Positions 42,817-51,164 are shown, counted from the stretch's first letter. The stretch: DNA of 64,000 nt from Blautia sp. (GCA_022769545.1 JALEJS010000035.1:33991-97990), one strand, 5' to 3'. The notes: a model not told the origin generated them from the sequence alone. Program-made: numbers and translations.

Positions 42817-43269
42817 TCAGGGGGTGATATCCAATCGTTCCACCTGGTAAGTACCGTTATCGACGGTCATGACAGCCATGGTGATTTCCTGGTTGAATCG
42901 TCTTGGCCCGCAGCTGCCCGGATTCAGCCAGAGCCTTCCGTCAATTATTTTTTCATAGTATTTGTGCGTATGGCCGAAAATAACCACGTTGGTATCGCCA
43001 AGTTCCCAGTCGACATCTTTTTTGTTATGCACCATAAAAAAGCTGACACCTTCAATGGTAAAACGAAGTGTCCGGGAAAGATTTTCAGCCCAGTCTCTGT
43101 CATTGTTTCCGCGAACGACATACAGATTACCCAGCCATCGGAGCTGATCCAGAAGGGCTTCTTTATTTACGTCTCCGGCATGAAGGATACAGTCGCAGGA
43201 TCGGAGGATCTCTGTGATTTCCGGCCGCAGAAGTCCGTGGGTATCCGATAAGATTCCAATTTTTTTCAT
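42817..43269 (-). CDS. YfcE/MJ0936-type metallophosphoesterase
   Basis: This 150-residue calcineurin-type phosphodiesterase shows all metal-binding motifs: GILSDTHG, HAGDVNK, VRGNNDRDW, MVHNKKD (usual HGH), and FGHTHKYYEK, ending in NPGSCGPRR. Small bacterial members hydrolyse phosphodiesters in vitro; the natural substrate is not known. AAAGGAATGGCAGAAT precedes the ATG. Confidence 0.92.
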   Translation of the reverse strand: MKKIGILSDTHGLLRPEITEILRSCDCILHAGDVNKEALLDQLRWLGNLYVVRGNNDRDWAENLSRTLRFTIEGVSFFMVHNKKDVDWELGDTNVVIFGHTHKYYEKIIDGRLWLNPGSCGPRRFNQEITMAVMTVDNGTYQVERLDITP

Positions 43270-43314
43270 ATTCTGCCATTCCTTTCGATGAGTTTTTCCA
43301 AAAGTGTAACCGTT

Positions 43315-43393
43315 CAGCCATATATGGATATTTGAGATCAGCCTGGTACAGGCAAACGGATAGATTCTGCTTTCAAATATCGTTGCATGGCTG
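43315..43393. repeat. Long imperfect stem-loop between divergent genes
   Basis: CAGCCAT (43315-43321) pairs with ATGGCTG (43387-43393), GATATTTGA (43327-43335) with TCAAATATC (43373-43381), and the loop has CCTG-GTA-CAGG. The 79-bp structure lies between the phosphoesterase and marR promoters and has no T tract, so it is not a standard terminator. It could be a small mobile palindrome or a structured RNA. Confidence 0.55.
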
Positions 43394-43426
43394 TTATCAG
43401 AAAGTATATCACATTCCTGGCCGGTA

Positions 43427-43476
43427 TTGACAAAAAATTATAAAGTGGTAAAATGATTTTGTTCAAAATAGAACTA
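43427..43476 (+). promoter_or_regulatory. Promoter and palindromic operator of the MarR/TauE operon
   Basis: TTGACA (43427-43432), a 16-base spacer and TAAAAT (43449-43454). Just downstream lies GTTC-AAAATA-GAAC (43461-43474), a dyad in the position expected for MarR autorepression. Confidence 0.6.
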
Positions 43477-43489
43477 AAAGAGGCGGACT

Positions 43490-43936
43490 ATGAATAAACT
43501 GTCAGAATTTAACAACAATGCGATCCTGGTGAAAAAACTGTATGACCGATTTCTGGAGCCGGTATGTCTGAGACATGATATGACCCGGATGGAGCTGGAT
43601 GTTCTTCTGTTTCTGGCAAACAATCCGGGTTTTGATACGGCTACCGACATTATTGAACAGAAGCATTTTACAAAGTCTCATGTATCTTCTTCTGTCAAAC
43701 AGCTGGAGGCCAGGGGATACCTGCAGGGGGAATTTTATCCGGGAAATCATAAGACGATACATCTGAAAATCCTTCCGGAAGCAAAAGAGAGCGTCTGTGA
43801 TGGTCAGAATGCACAGAAAAACTTCTGTTCCTGTGTGTTTCAGGGGATTTCGCAGGAGGAATCCTGTCTGATGGAGCGCATTTATGGAAAAATCAATGAG
43901 AATATTCAGAAAGCATTAAAGGAGGAAGGGTCATGA
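43490..43936 (+). CDS. MarR-family transcriptional regulator
   Basis: This 148-residue winged-helix protein has LRHDMTRMELDVLLFLANNPGF and the recognition region HFTKSHVSSSVKQLEARGYL with the wing PGNHKTIHLKI. It has several cysteines in the C-terminal half (VCDG, NFCSCVF, ESCLM), which raises the possibility of thiol-based sensing. Its stop overlaps the start of a TauE/SafE exporter (ATGA), so it probably controls that gene. AAAAGAGGCGG precedes the ATG. Confidence 0.9.
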   Translation: MNKLSEFNNNAILVKKLYDRFLEPVCLRHDMTRMELDVLLFLANNPGFDTATDIIEQKHFTKSHVSSSVKQLEARGYLQGEFYPGNHKTIHLKILPEAKESVCDGQNAQKNFCSCVFQGISQEESCLMERIYGKINENIQKALKEEGS

Positions 43937-44703
43937 TTTTTAAATTTATTATCTGTTTTATTGCCGGAATCGGCGCAGGCCTTGGAACCGGCTTTGCAGG
44001 GATGAGTGCCGCAGCGGTGATCAGCCCCATGCTGATTACGTTTCTGCATATGCCGGCGTATCAGGCGGTGGGAATTGCGCTTGCCAGCGATGTTCTTGCC
44101 AGTGCAGTCAGTGCATACACTTATGGAAAAAACAAAAATCTGGATATCCGGAACGGGATTGTGATGATGATCACTGTATTATGTTTCACCATGGTGGGCA
44201 GCTGGGTTTCCAGCAAGGTGCCCAGCCACACAATGGGAAATTTTTCTGTGTTCATGACGTTCCTGCTGGGAATCAAATTTATCGTTCGTCCGGTGATGAC
44301 TACGAAGGAGGCCATGCAGGCTGCAGATCCGAAAAAGCGGCTGATCCAGTCGATTGTGTGCGGTACGGTCATAGGCTTTATCTGTGGATTTGTGGGAGCC
44401 GGCGGTGGAATGATGATGCTTCTGATCCTTACCAGTGTGCTTGGATATGAGCTGAAAACAGCAGTCGGAACCAGTGTTTTTATTATGGCGTTCACGGCGT
44501 TTACCGGTGCGGTAAGCCATTTTGCCATCGGCGGCATGCCGGATCTTTATGCGCTGCTTTTCTGTGTGCTGTCCACGCTTCTGTGGGCACGAATTGCAGC
44601 CAGATTTGCGAATAAGACGAGTCCGCTGATTCTGAACCGGGCGACCGGGGTGGTGCTGGTGATCCTTGGCGGAGGAATCATCGCTGTGAATCTTCTGGCA
44701 TAG
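43933..44703 (+). CDS. TauE/SafE-family sulfite/sulfonate exporter-like permease
   Basis: This 256-residue protein has about eight membrane helices in two repeats: GAGLGTGFAGMSAAAVISPML and GFICGFVGAGGGMMMLLILTSVLGYELKTAVGTSVFIM (quoted as GFICGFVGAGGGMMMLL and YELKTAVGTSVFIM). Families of this fold move sulfite, sulfoacetate or similar anions. Expressed with a Cys-containing MarR regulator, it may respond to sulfur stress, but the substrate is unproven. Confidence 0.9.
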   Translation: MIFKFIICFIAGIGAGLGTGFAGMSAAAVISPMLITFLHMPAYQAVGIALASDVLASAVSAYTYGKNKNLDIRNGIVMMITVLCFTMVGSWVSSKVPSHTMGNFSVFMTFLLGIKFIVRPVMTTKEAMQAADPKKRLIQSIVCGTVIGFICGFVGAGGGMMMLLILTSVLGYELKTAVGTSVFIMAFTAFTGAVSHFAIGGMPDLYALLFCVLSTLLWARIAARFANKTSPLILNRATGVVLVILGGGIIAVNLLA

Positions 44704-44768
44704 CGTCCATAAATGTCATTGGACATTCCGAAAAAATCGTGATACACTGAAGCATGTGATGAAGCTAC

Positions 44769-44846
44769 CCGACAAATGAGCCTGACGTCGATTTTTCCGT
44801 GCCAAGCACTCCCAAAATCGACAAAAACATTCGCAATCCGCTCATT
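44769..44846. repeat. Dispersed palindromic repeat, family A (copy 2, inverted)
   Basis: This is the inverted partner of 42178-42255, 76 of 78 bases matching. It lies in the 294-bp gap between the TauE and nth genes, which holds this copy, a short spacer with CATGAGCAAGTAGCC-type sequence on the other strand, and family B. The two A copies enclose a 2.5-kb block of four genes in inverted orientation. Confidence 0.85.
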
Positions 44847-44888
44847 TTTCTGTGAAAAATGGCTACTTGCTCATGTTTTGCGGAACCC

Positions 44889-44944
44889 ATAGACATAAAA
44901 ACACATGCAAGCATGTATTTTATGTCCATTTGTCCCTTGGCTCA
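44889..44944. repeat. Dispersed intergenic repeat, family B (copy 2)
   Basis: This is the inverted counterpart of 17618-17673, 56 bases long in both places. A near-palindromic core ACACATGCAAGCATGTATTT (44911-44930) lies in the middle. The ends ATAGACATA and TGTCCCTTGGCTCA are conserved. It sits 43 bases downstream of family A here, while at 17618 the family A body is absent but its ATTTGTCGGG end remains. Confidence 0.75.
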
Positions 44945-44997
44945 GCTTGTGAAATCCGACATTTTACTGGAATTTTTTGAAAAATGAGGTGTCAGCT

Positions 44998-45636
44998 ATG
45001 ACGAAAAAACAACGTGCCCTGGAAGTGATCCGGCGTCTGAAGGAGGAATATCCCGAGGCGGTCTGTACACTGGATTATGATGATGCCTGGAAGCTTCTGG
45101 TGAGTGTGCGTCTTGCCGCACAGTGTACCGATGCCCGCGTAAATGTTGTGGTACAGGGGCTTTTTGAAAAATATCCTTCCGTCGCGGCGCTTGCAGATGC
45201 AGAGGTTGAGGATATCGAGGCAATCGTAAAGCCCTGTGGCCTGGGACACAGCAAGGCGCGGGATATCAGCGGATGTATGAAAATGCTCCATGAGGAATAT
45301 GCAGACAGGGTTCCGGAAGACTTTGATGCGCTGCTGAAACTTCCCGGGGTAGGCCGCAAAAGTGCAAACCTGATCATGGGGGATGTTTTCGGCAAGCCTG
45401 CCATTGTAACAGATACGCACTGCATCCGCCTTACCAACCGTATTGGTCTGGTGGACAATATCAGGGAACCGAAAAAGGTGGAGATGGCACTGTGGAAAAT
45501 CATTCCGCCGGAAGAAGGCAATGATTTCTGCCACCGGCTGGTCCTTCACGGACGGGATGTCTGTACTGCCAGGACGAAGCCGTATTGCGACCGGTGCTGT
45601 TTGAGTGATATTTGTAAAAAGAATGGGGTATCCTGA
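44998..45636 (+). CDS. nth: Endonuclease III (DNA glycosylase/AP lyase)
   Basis: This 212-residue base-excision-repair enzyme removes oxidised pyrimidines. The helix-hairpin-helix is LPGVGRKSANLIMG with the catalytic Lys; the catalytic Asp is in IVTDTHCIRLTNRIG; the C-terminal [4Fe-4S] ligands are CTARTKPYCDRCCLSDIC, where the first spacing (x7) is one longer than in E. coli. GAGGTGTCAGCT precedes the ATG at 44998; an upstream in-frame ATG at 44977 has no site. Confidence 0.95.
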   Translation: MTKKQRALEVIRRLKEEYPEAVCTLDYDDAWKLLVSVRLAAQCTDARVNVVVQGLFEKYPSVAALADAEVEDIEAIVKPCGLGHSKARDISGCMKMLHEEYADRVPEDFDALLKLPGVGRKSANLIMGDVFGKPAIVTDTHCIRLTNRIGLVDNIREPKKVEMALWKIIPPEEGNDFCHRLVLHGRDVCTARTKPYCDRCCLSDICKKNGVS

Positions 45637-45718
45637 TTATAAAGCTGTTCAGGTCAAACACAAGTGAGACTTGAATTACAGCAGATCTGTGCAGATCAAT
45701 TTGGAAAGGAGTTGTTTT

Positions 45719-45997
45719 ATGAAATTTATTTATCCTGCGGTTTTCCGAAAAAACGAGGAGGGCGGATATAATGCCTGGTTCCCGGATCTGGATTGCTGTT
45801 ATGCGAAGGGCGATACTCTTGACGATGCCATTGACAATGCAAATTATGCTGCCAATGAGTGGATTTCTTCCGAGCTTGCGGAGGAGGACTGCGAGCTTCC
45901 GCCGGTATCCGATGCCTCGGATCTGGAGCTGGAAGAGGGAGATATTGTTCGAAATATCTCTGTAAATATAAGATTATATGACGGCTGGGATGAATAA
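45719..45997 (+). CDS. HicB-family protein without a HicA partner
   Basis: This 92-residue protein has the HicB/UPF0150 fold opening MKFIYPAVFRKNEEGGYNAWFPDLDCCYAKGDTLDDAIDNA (quoted as KFIYPAVFRKNEEGGYNAWF and KGDTLDDAIDNANYAANEWI). HicB normally neutralises the HicA mRNA interferase, but no HicA-like frame of about 60 residues is seen on either side. It lacks the C-terminal DNA-binding helix of full-length HicB. Probably a solitary antitoxin-like protein. GGAAAGGAG precedes the ATG. Confidence 0.85.
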   Translation: MKFIYPAVFRKNEEGGYNAWFPDLDCCYAKGDTLDDAIDNANYAANEWISSELAEEDCELPPVSDASDLELEEGDIVRNISVNIRLYDGWDE

Positions 45998-46068
45998 TCC
46001 CGCCGTATTTTGCGTGTGCTCGCCTTGAATTCCACAATATGGGATTTTCTTCCCGGTGAGAAAAATTT

Positions 46069-46370
46069 CTTGTTTCGCCGGTCGTTTTGGACTTTTCAGT
46101 TTACTTTTCCCTTAAAATAGAAAAAATGCTTGCTTTACCAGTCGCTTTGGACTTTTCTGTTTGCTTTTCTTTCAAAAGAGAGAAAATTCTAGTTTTACCG
46201 GTCGTTTTGGACTTTTCAGTTCACGTTTCTTTCAAAAGAGAAAAAAATCCCTGTTTTCTCAGATATTTTGGACTTTTTCGTTTACTCTTTTTTATAAAGA
46301 AAAAAATGTTCTTGTTTCGCCGGTTATTTTGGGCCTTTTTGCTCGAGCTTTTACTATAGGGGAAAATAAT
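46069..46370. repeat. Array of five ~60-bp A/T-rich tandem repeats
   Basis: Units begin at about 46069, 46129, 46189, 46250 and 46310. The core GGTCGTTTTGGACTTTTCAG recurs at 46080, 46140 and 46200 with one or two changes, and as diverged forms at 46260 and 46321. Each ends with a small hairpin of CTTTT-ctttc-AAAAG type. The 518-bp gap 45998-46515 holds only this array and the next promoter. The divergence between units argues for age; there are no unique spacers as in CRISPR. Confidence 0.85.
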
Positions 46371-46515
46371 CCCGCCTGCCTGAGATAGACAATATTTCCT
46401 TCTATATAAAAAACGAACAAATATTTGAAAAATGAGAGTTCATACCGTTTTAATGGACCGAAATTGTGGTATAGTAAATGCATACAGAAAATATGTTTGG
46501 TTTGGAGGGAGTATT

Positions 46516-46779
46516 ATGTGGAGTACAGATGAAAGAGTAAAAGAACGAAAAGTTGCATATGCACATGGCGGGTATGGTGCTTGTGACAGACGACAGAACC
46601 CAAAAGGGAAACTGTCCTGTGCGGGAGCCATGATTCTGGGAATTCTCGTTACATTGGAAATTATGGTTGCCGGAGCAATGATTTTGAATTATGATTTTCA
46701 TGGAGCGGATGTCATCTCACTGTTTCTTGTATTTCTGGTACTTTATTTCAGTGTGGTGGCAGCGTTGACCAATAAATAA
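46516..46779 (+). CDS. Small two-helix membrane protein, function unknown
   Basis: This 87-residue protein has a charged N-terminus (WSTDERVKERKVAYAHGGYGACDRRQ, quoted as WSTDERVKERKVAYAHGGYG) and two membrane helices (AGAMILGILVTLEIMVAGAMIL and VISLFLVFLVLYFSVVAAL). TTTGGAGGGAGTATT precedes the ATG, an excellent binding site, and TATAGT at about 46470 is a likely -10 element. No family recognised. It lies 19 bases before the WYL regulator and may be co-transcribed. Confidence 0.8.
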   Translation: MWSTDERVKERKVAYAHGGYGACDRRQNPKGKLSCAGAMILGILVTLEIMVAGAMILNYDFHGADVISLFLVFLVLYFSVVAALTNK

Positions 46780-46798
46780 TAGAAATGGCAGACGGCAT

Positions 46799-47785
46799 AT
46801 GGCAAAATCATCTCAGCAGAAATTGAAAATATTATATCTGATGCGTGTGTTTATGGAAAAAACCGATGAGCAGCATCCAATGACGGTTCAGGAACTGATC
46901 ACGTACCTCGGACAGTATGGTATTACAGCAGAACGAAAGACGATTTATGACGATATTGAGGTACTTCGTCTGTTCGGCCTGGATATTGTAAACAGAAGGA
47001 TGCAGCCATCGGGTTTTTACCTTGGAAGGAGAGATTTTGAACTTCCGGAACTGAAGCTTCTGGTGGATGCGGTTCAGTCTTCCCGGTTTATTACCGGAAA
47101 AAAATCGCATCAGCTCATTCGGAAGCTGGAGGGACTCACAAGCGTCTATGAGGCAAAGCAGCTCCACCGGCAGGTGTTTGTGGAGAAACGCGTGAAGACG
47201 ATGAATGAGAGTATTTATTATAATATTGATGAAATCCATAAGGCCATTGCATCAAACAGGCAGATCAGTTTCCAGTATTATGAGTGGACCGTATCCAGAC
47301 AGATGCGACTGCGCAAAGACGGTGAGCGTTACCGGATCAGCCCCTGGGGACTGATCTGGAAGGATGAAAATTACTATCTTGTTGGACTGGATGAGAAAAG
47401 CGGTATTGTAAAGCATTACCGGGTGGACAAAATGCTGCAGCTGCGGGTGGAGAAGACCCCGCGCAACGGCAGGGAGATTTTTGAAGATTTTGATGCAGCA
47501 CAGTTTGCCACACAGACATTTGGAATGTTCGGCGGAAGAGAGGAAACGGTCCGTCTGCTTTTTCAGAATCATTTTGTGGGTGTGGTTATTGACCGTTTCG
47601 GGCAGGATGCGGCGATACGAAAGCAGGACGATGAGCATTTTACCGTGTCTGTAAAAGTAAATGTGAGCAGTCAGTTTTTTGGCTGGCTTACCGGACTGGG
47701 AGCGGGGGCTGAGATCATTGCTCCGGAATCGGTCCGGACAGAATACAGAGATTTTCTGAGAAAGGCTCTGGAAAATTATCTGTGA
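46799..47785 (+). CDS. WYL-domain transcriptional regulator (YafY-like)
   Basis: This 328-residue protein has an N-terminal HTH_11-type winged helix (LKILYLMRVFMEKTDEQHPMTVQELITYL, quoted as LKILYLMRVFMEKTDEQ; YGITAERKTIYDDIEVLRLFGLD) and a WYL ligand-sensing domain (ISFQYYEWTVS, YRISPWGLIWKDENYYLVGLD, VKHYRVDKML) plus a WCX-like C-terminus. WYL domains bind nucleic acid or nucleotide ligands and often control DNA-damage or defence genes. No defence genes are adjacent, so a local target is not evident. Confidence 0.92.
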   Translation: MAKSSQQKLKILYLMRVFMEKTDEQHPMTVQELITYLGQYGITAERKTIYDDIEVLRLFGLDIVNRRMQPSGFYLGRRDFELPELKLLVDAVQSSRFITGKKSHQLIRKLEGLTSVYEAKQLHRQVFVEKRVKTMNESIYYNIDEIHKAIASNRQISFQYYEWTVSRQMRLRKDGERYRISPWGLIWKDENYYLVGLDEKSGIVKHYRVDKMLQLRVEKTPRNGREIFEDFDAAQFATQTFGMFGGREETVRLLFQNHFVGVVIDRFGQDAAIRKQDDEHFTVSVKVNVSSQFFGWLTGLGAGAEIIAPESVRTEYRDFLRKALENYL

Positions 47786-47848
47786 TTTTTCGGGAAATCA
47801 GGTGATGCATTTTCATGGCGAATCCGTGATCCGGCAGGGAAAACAGAA

Positions 47849-47877
47849 TTGAAACCTATTGTTGTTTGAGCTATAAT
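47849..47877 (+). promoter_or_regulatory. Promoter of the birA operon
   Basis: TTGAAA (47849-47854), 17-base spacer, TATAAT (47872-47877), leaving a leader of about 100 bases before birA. Confidence 0.7.
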
Positions 47878-47983
47878 GGCGTTATGAATTCGTGCGATAT
47901 CAATGAAAGACTGCCGCGTCAGAGTCTGTGTTGCGTGGGATCTGGTGCAGCGGTATTCGCTTTGTAAAATGGGAGATAGAATT

Positions 47984-48973
47984 ATGACAGTAAAATCAGG
48001 GTTGTTGGAGATACTGGAGCAGCATAAGGGCGAGACCATTTCCGGAGAGTGGCTGGCCGGCCGGCTTGGCTGTACACGGGCGGCGGTGTGGAAAGCGGTG
48101 AACGCGCTTCGGGAAGATGGATATATGATTGAGGCAGGAGCAAATAAAGGGTATATGCTTTCGGCGGAAACAAACCGGCTGTCCGCAGAAGGGATCCGCC
48201 CTTATTTAAATTGTCAGGAAGCATCGGTATGGGTCTATAAAGAAGTGGATTCCACCAACCGCGCGGCGAAGCAGAAAGCGATGGATCATGCGGCGTCTCA
48301 TGGTTCTGTTGTGGCGGCATCCCGTCAGAGCGCAGGACGCGGAAGGCGGGGGCGCAGTTTCTTTTCGCCGGAAGGAGGACTTTATCTCAGTGTTGTGCTG
48401 GAACCATGGGAAACACTGCAGGAGAGTCTGCTTTTGACGACAGCGGCGGCGGCAGCGGTATATGAGGCTGTGGAAAAGCTGTGCGGAGTATCTCTGGACA
48501 TCAAATGGGTCAATGACCTGTACCGGAACGGAAAGAAGGTCTGCGGTATTCTGACAGAAGCGGTCACGGATTTTGAGAGCGGAAGCATACAGTTTGCGGT
48601 AGTGGGAATCGGTATCAACCTCTATCAGAACCCGGATACGCTTCCGGAGGAGCTAAAGGGAATTGCAGGCAGCATTTTTGAGTGCCGGGAAGAAGCGGAG
48701 AAGGCAGATCTGAACCGCCTGGTGGCGGAAATTGTAAATAACCTGATGGAAGAGATGAAAGACCTGAAGCTTTCTCCCGTATATGTGGCACATAATATGA
48801 TACCGGGACATGAAATCCGGATTCTGGACGGAGAGCGCAGCCGGAAGGCACTGGCACTGGAAATCTGTCAGGACGGACGCCTTCTGGTACAGGAGGAGGA
48901 TGGAAGCCGTACTGCACTGTCTTATGGTGAAGTTTCCATTCGACTGGACGGGAACGGAGAAAAGAGAGAGTAA
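47984..48973 (+). CDS. birA: Biotin-protein ligase / biotin operon repressor
   Basis: This 329-residue bifunctional BirA has an N-terminal winged helix (SGEWLAGRLGCTRAAVWKAVNALREDGY, quoted as SGEWLAGRLGCTRAAVWKAV) and the ligase domain with the biotinyl-AMP loop SRQSAGRGRRGRSFFSPEGG (the GRGRxGR motif), KWVNDLYRNGKKVCGILTE, VVGIGINLYQ and a C-terminal SH3-like domain. It biotinylates acyl-CoA carboxylases and can repress biotin genes. GGGAGATAGA precedes the ATG at 47984; upstream in-frame ATGs lie in the leader. Confidence 0.95.
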   Translation: MTVKSGLLEILEQHKGETISGEWLAGRLGCTRAAVWKAVNALREDGYMIEAGANKGYMLSAETNRLSAEGIRPYLNCQEASVWVYKEVDSTNRAAKQKAMDHAASHGSVVAASRQSAGRGRRGRSFFSPEGGLYLSVVLEPWETLQESLLLTTAAAAAVYEAVEKLCGVSLDIKWVNDLYRNGKKVCGILTEAVTDFESGSIQFAVVGIGINLYQNPDTLPEELKGIAGSIFECREEAEKADLNRLVAEIVNNLMEEMKDLKLSPVYVAHNMIPGHEIRILDGERSRKALALEICQDGRLLVQEEDGSRTALSYGEVSIRLDGNGEKRE

Positions 48974-49008
48974 ATGATATTGAAAATGAAACAGAGGAAG
49001 AGAATAAT

Positions 49009-50190
49009 ATGATACAGACCAGACGATTGTATTATGAAAATGTATATATAAAGGAATTTGAGGCAACGGTACTCCAGTGCAGAGAAGGAAAAAAGGGTTA
49101 TCACATTCTGCTGGATCAGAGCGCATTTTATCCGGAAGGCGGCGGGCAGCCCAGTGATACCGGAGTTCTCGGAAACATATCGGTGCGGGAGGTTCATGAG
49201 AAAGACGGGGAACTTCTCCATTATACAGAGGAACCGTTGGAACCGGGGGTAAAGGTCACCGGCAGGATCGACTGGAACAGACGGTTTGATCTGATGCAGC
49301 AGCATTCCGGGGAACACATGGTAAGCGGCCTGATTCATGAGGCATATGGCTATGACAATGTGGGATTTCACATGGGAAGCGATGTGGTGACGATTGATTT
49401 TAACGGACCGCTGGAGGAAGTGCAGCTGGAAGAGATCGAGCGGAAGACAAATCAGAAAATATGGGAGAATGCAGAAGTGGAAATTTCCTATCCGTCTGCA
49501 GAAGAGCTGGAGCAGCTTCCCTACAGAAGCAAAAAGGAGCTTACCGGAAAAATACGGATCGTACGTTTTCCGGGAGCGGACCTGTGTGCCTGCTGTGGAA
49601 CGCATGTAACACATACCGGAGAAATCGGAATGGTGAAGATCCTTTCCTGTGTGAAATTCCGTGAAGGTGTCAGAGTGGAAATGATCTGCGGCGGGCGTGT
49701 CCTGGCATATCTGAATATGGTCAACAATCAGAATCACAGAATTTCGGTAAAGCTTTCGGCAAAGGCAGATAAGACCTTTCAGGCGGTGGAACGAATGTAT
49801 GATGAAAATTTCCGCCTGAAGGGCAGGGTAATGTCCATGGAAGAGACGTTGTTTGCACAGGAGGCGGAAAAATGGAAAAATGCCGGGAATGTCCTTCTGA
49901 TCAAAGAAGGACTGGAGGCGGACAGTCTGCGTAAGCTGACGGATGTGGTTATGAGTGCATGCGGCGGATGCTGTGCGGTCTTTTCCGGAAATCCGGATGG
50001 AAGCTATAAATATGCAATCGGGGAGACTGGCGGTGATCTGCGCAGCCTTACAAAGGAGCTGAATGCCGCACTGAATGGACGGGGAGGCGGAAAGCCGTTC
50101 TTTGTTCAGGGCTCGGTGCAGGCATCGGAAGAAGAAATCCGAAGCTTTTTGTCCCGGAAGCTGGAGCTGCCAGGACTGAGGCAGGATTGA
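49009..50190 (+). CDS. AlaX-type alanyl-tRNA editing hydrolase with DHHA1 domain
   Basis: This 393-residue protein clears Ser or Gly mischarged on tRNA-Ala. Metal ligands are in QQHSGEHMVS (HxxxH) and CACCGTHVTHTGEIG (CxxxH); the opening YPEGGGQPSDTG is typical. Residues about 240-385 form a coiled-coil and a DHHA1 domain ending RGGGKPFFVQGS, as in AlaX-L proteins and AlaRS C-terminal parts. AGGAAGAGAATAAT precedes the ATG. It sits between birA and an amidohydrolase in one orientation. Confidence 0.94.
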   Translation: MIQTRRLYYENVYIKEFEATVLQCREGKKGYHILLDQSAFYPEGGGQPSDTGVLGNISVREVHEKDGELLHYTEEPLEPGVKVTGRIDWNRRFDLMQQHSGEHMVSGLIHEAYGYDNVGFHMGSDVVTIDFNGPLEEVQLEEIERKTNQKIWENAEVEISYPSAEELEQLPYRSKKELTGKIRIVRFPGADLCACCGTHVTHTGEIGMVKILSCVKFREGVRVEMICGGRVLAYLNMVNNQNHRISVKLSAKADKTFQAVERMYDENFRLKGRVMSMEETLFAQEAEKWKNAGNVLLIKEGLEADSLRKLTDVVMSACGGCCAVFSGNPDGSYKYAIGETGGDLRSLTKELNAALNGRGGGKPFFVQGSVQASEEEIRSFLSRKLELPGLRQD

Positions 50191-50249
50191 GTAATACAGA
50201 ACGGTCAGGACAGATTCGGTGTCTGTTTTTGGAAACAGGGGGGAGAGAT

Positions 50250-51116
50250 ATGTTTGGAGAATGCCATGCCCATGTGATCATGGATGGCTGCAATTACAGG
50301 AAAGCGGTGGATCTGCATAAGGATGGTGTGCAGGAGGATGTGATCCGGAAGCATTTCAGGGAATACCGGGACAGGGGAATTTCTTTTGTTCGTGACGGAG
50401 GAGATAACTGTGGAGTATCTGCGCGAGCCAGAGAAATTGCCGCCGAATACGGAATTGATTATCGGACACCGTTGTTTGCCATTCATAAAGAGGGGCATTA
50501 TGGTGGGATTGTGGGAAAGAGCTTTTCTACCATGGAGGAATATGTGATCCTTGTAATGGAGGCGAAGGCGCAGGGCGCCGATTTTATTAAGATTATGACT
50601 ACCGGACTGATGGATTTTACCAATCATGGCAAAATCACGGGAGTCCCGCTGGATAAAAATGAGGTGAAGGAGATGGTTCACATTGCCCATGAAGAAGGAA
50701 TGGCAGTGATGAGCCACACAAACGGAACCTATGGTGTACAGACGGCTGTGGAAGCGGGAGTGGACAGTATTGAGCATGGAAATTTTCTGGACAGAGAGAC
50801 GATAGCAATGCTGGCAGACAGTGAGAGTGTATGGGTTCCGACATTGGTGACCGTAAGAAATCTGCTTGGATGCGGGCGGTTCGATGATGAGGTGCTTCTT
50901 CCGATTATCCGTCAGGCCGAGGAGTGTGTAAAATATGCGTTTCAGATGGGAGCCAAAGTTGCATTGGGCAGTGATGCAGGAGCTTACCGGGTTATGCATG
51001 GACAGGGAATTCTGGATGAAGAAAAGGCGTTTTATGATATTCTGGGAAAAAATGAAAAAGTGAGAGAGTGGCTGGCCGCCGGAGAAAAACAGATCCGGGA
51101 GCGATTTCGCCGGTGA
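50250..51116 (+). CDS. Metal-dependent amidohydrolase
   Basis: This 288-residue TIM-barrel hydrolase has the metal ligands GECHAHVIMDG (HxH), FIKIMTTG (bridging Lys), SHTNGTYG, DSIEHGNFL and the catalytic Asp in ALGSDAGAYR. It looks like an imidazolonepropionase/prolidase-type subgroup member that is shorter than average because the N- and C-terminal beta-sandwich is absent. Substrate unknown. GGGGGGAGAGAT precedes the ATG. Confidence 0.9.
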   Translation: MFGECHAHVIMDGCNYRKAVDLHKDGVQEDVIRKHFREYRDRGISFVRDGGDNCGVSARAREIAAEYGIDYRTPLFAIHKEGHYGGIVGKSFSTMEEYVILVMEAKAQGADFIKIMTTGLMDFTNHGKITGVPLDKNEVKEMVHIAHEEGMAVMSHTNGTYGVQTAVEAGVDSIEHGNFLDRETIAMLADSESVWVPTLVTVRNLLGCGRFDDEVLLPIIRQAEECVKYAFQMGAKVALGSDAGAYRVMHGQGILDEEKAFYDILGKNEKVREWLAAGEKQIRERFRR

Positions 51117-51130
51117 TGCATTTACGAAAT

Positions 51131-51164
51131 GAGGTTCCTCCAATGTGGGGGAACCTCGATTTTT
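51131..51164. terminator. Bidirectional terminator between the amidohydrolase and lipoprotein genes
   Basis: GAGGTTCC (51131-51138) pairs with GGAACCTC (51150-51157), followed by GATTTTT on the top strand. It separates convergent genes. Confidence 0.8.

Noticed and set aside
46087..46359. 90-codon frame through the 60-bp tandem repeats with a repeating LDFSVxFSxKxEK peptide
   Set aside because: The start would be TTG with no ribosome binding site, the repeat length changes to 61 bases in the fourth unit, and the peptide pattern is a by-product of the DNA period.
46069..46370. CRISPR array
   Set aside because: The period is continuous sequence similarity without conserved repeats separated by unique spacers, and no cas genes are present.
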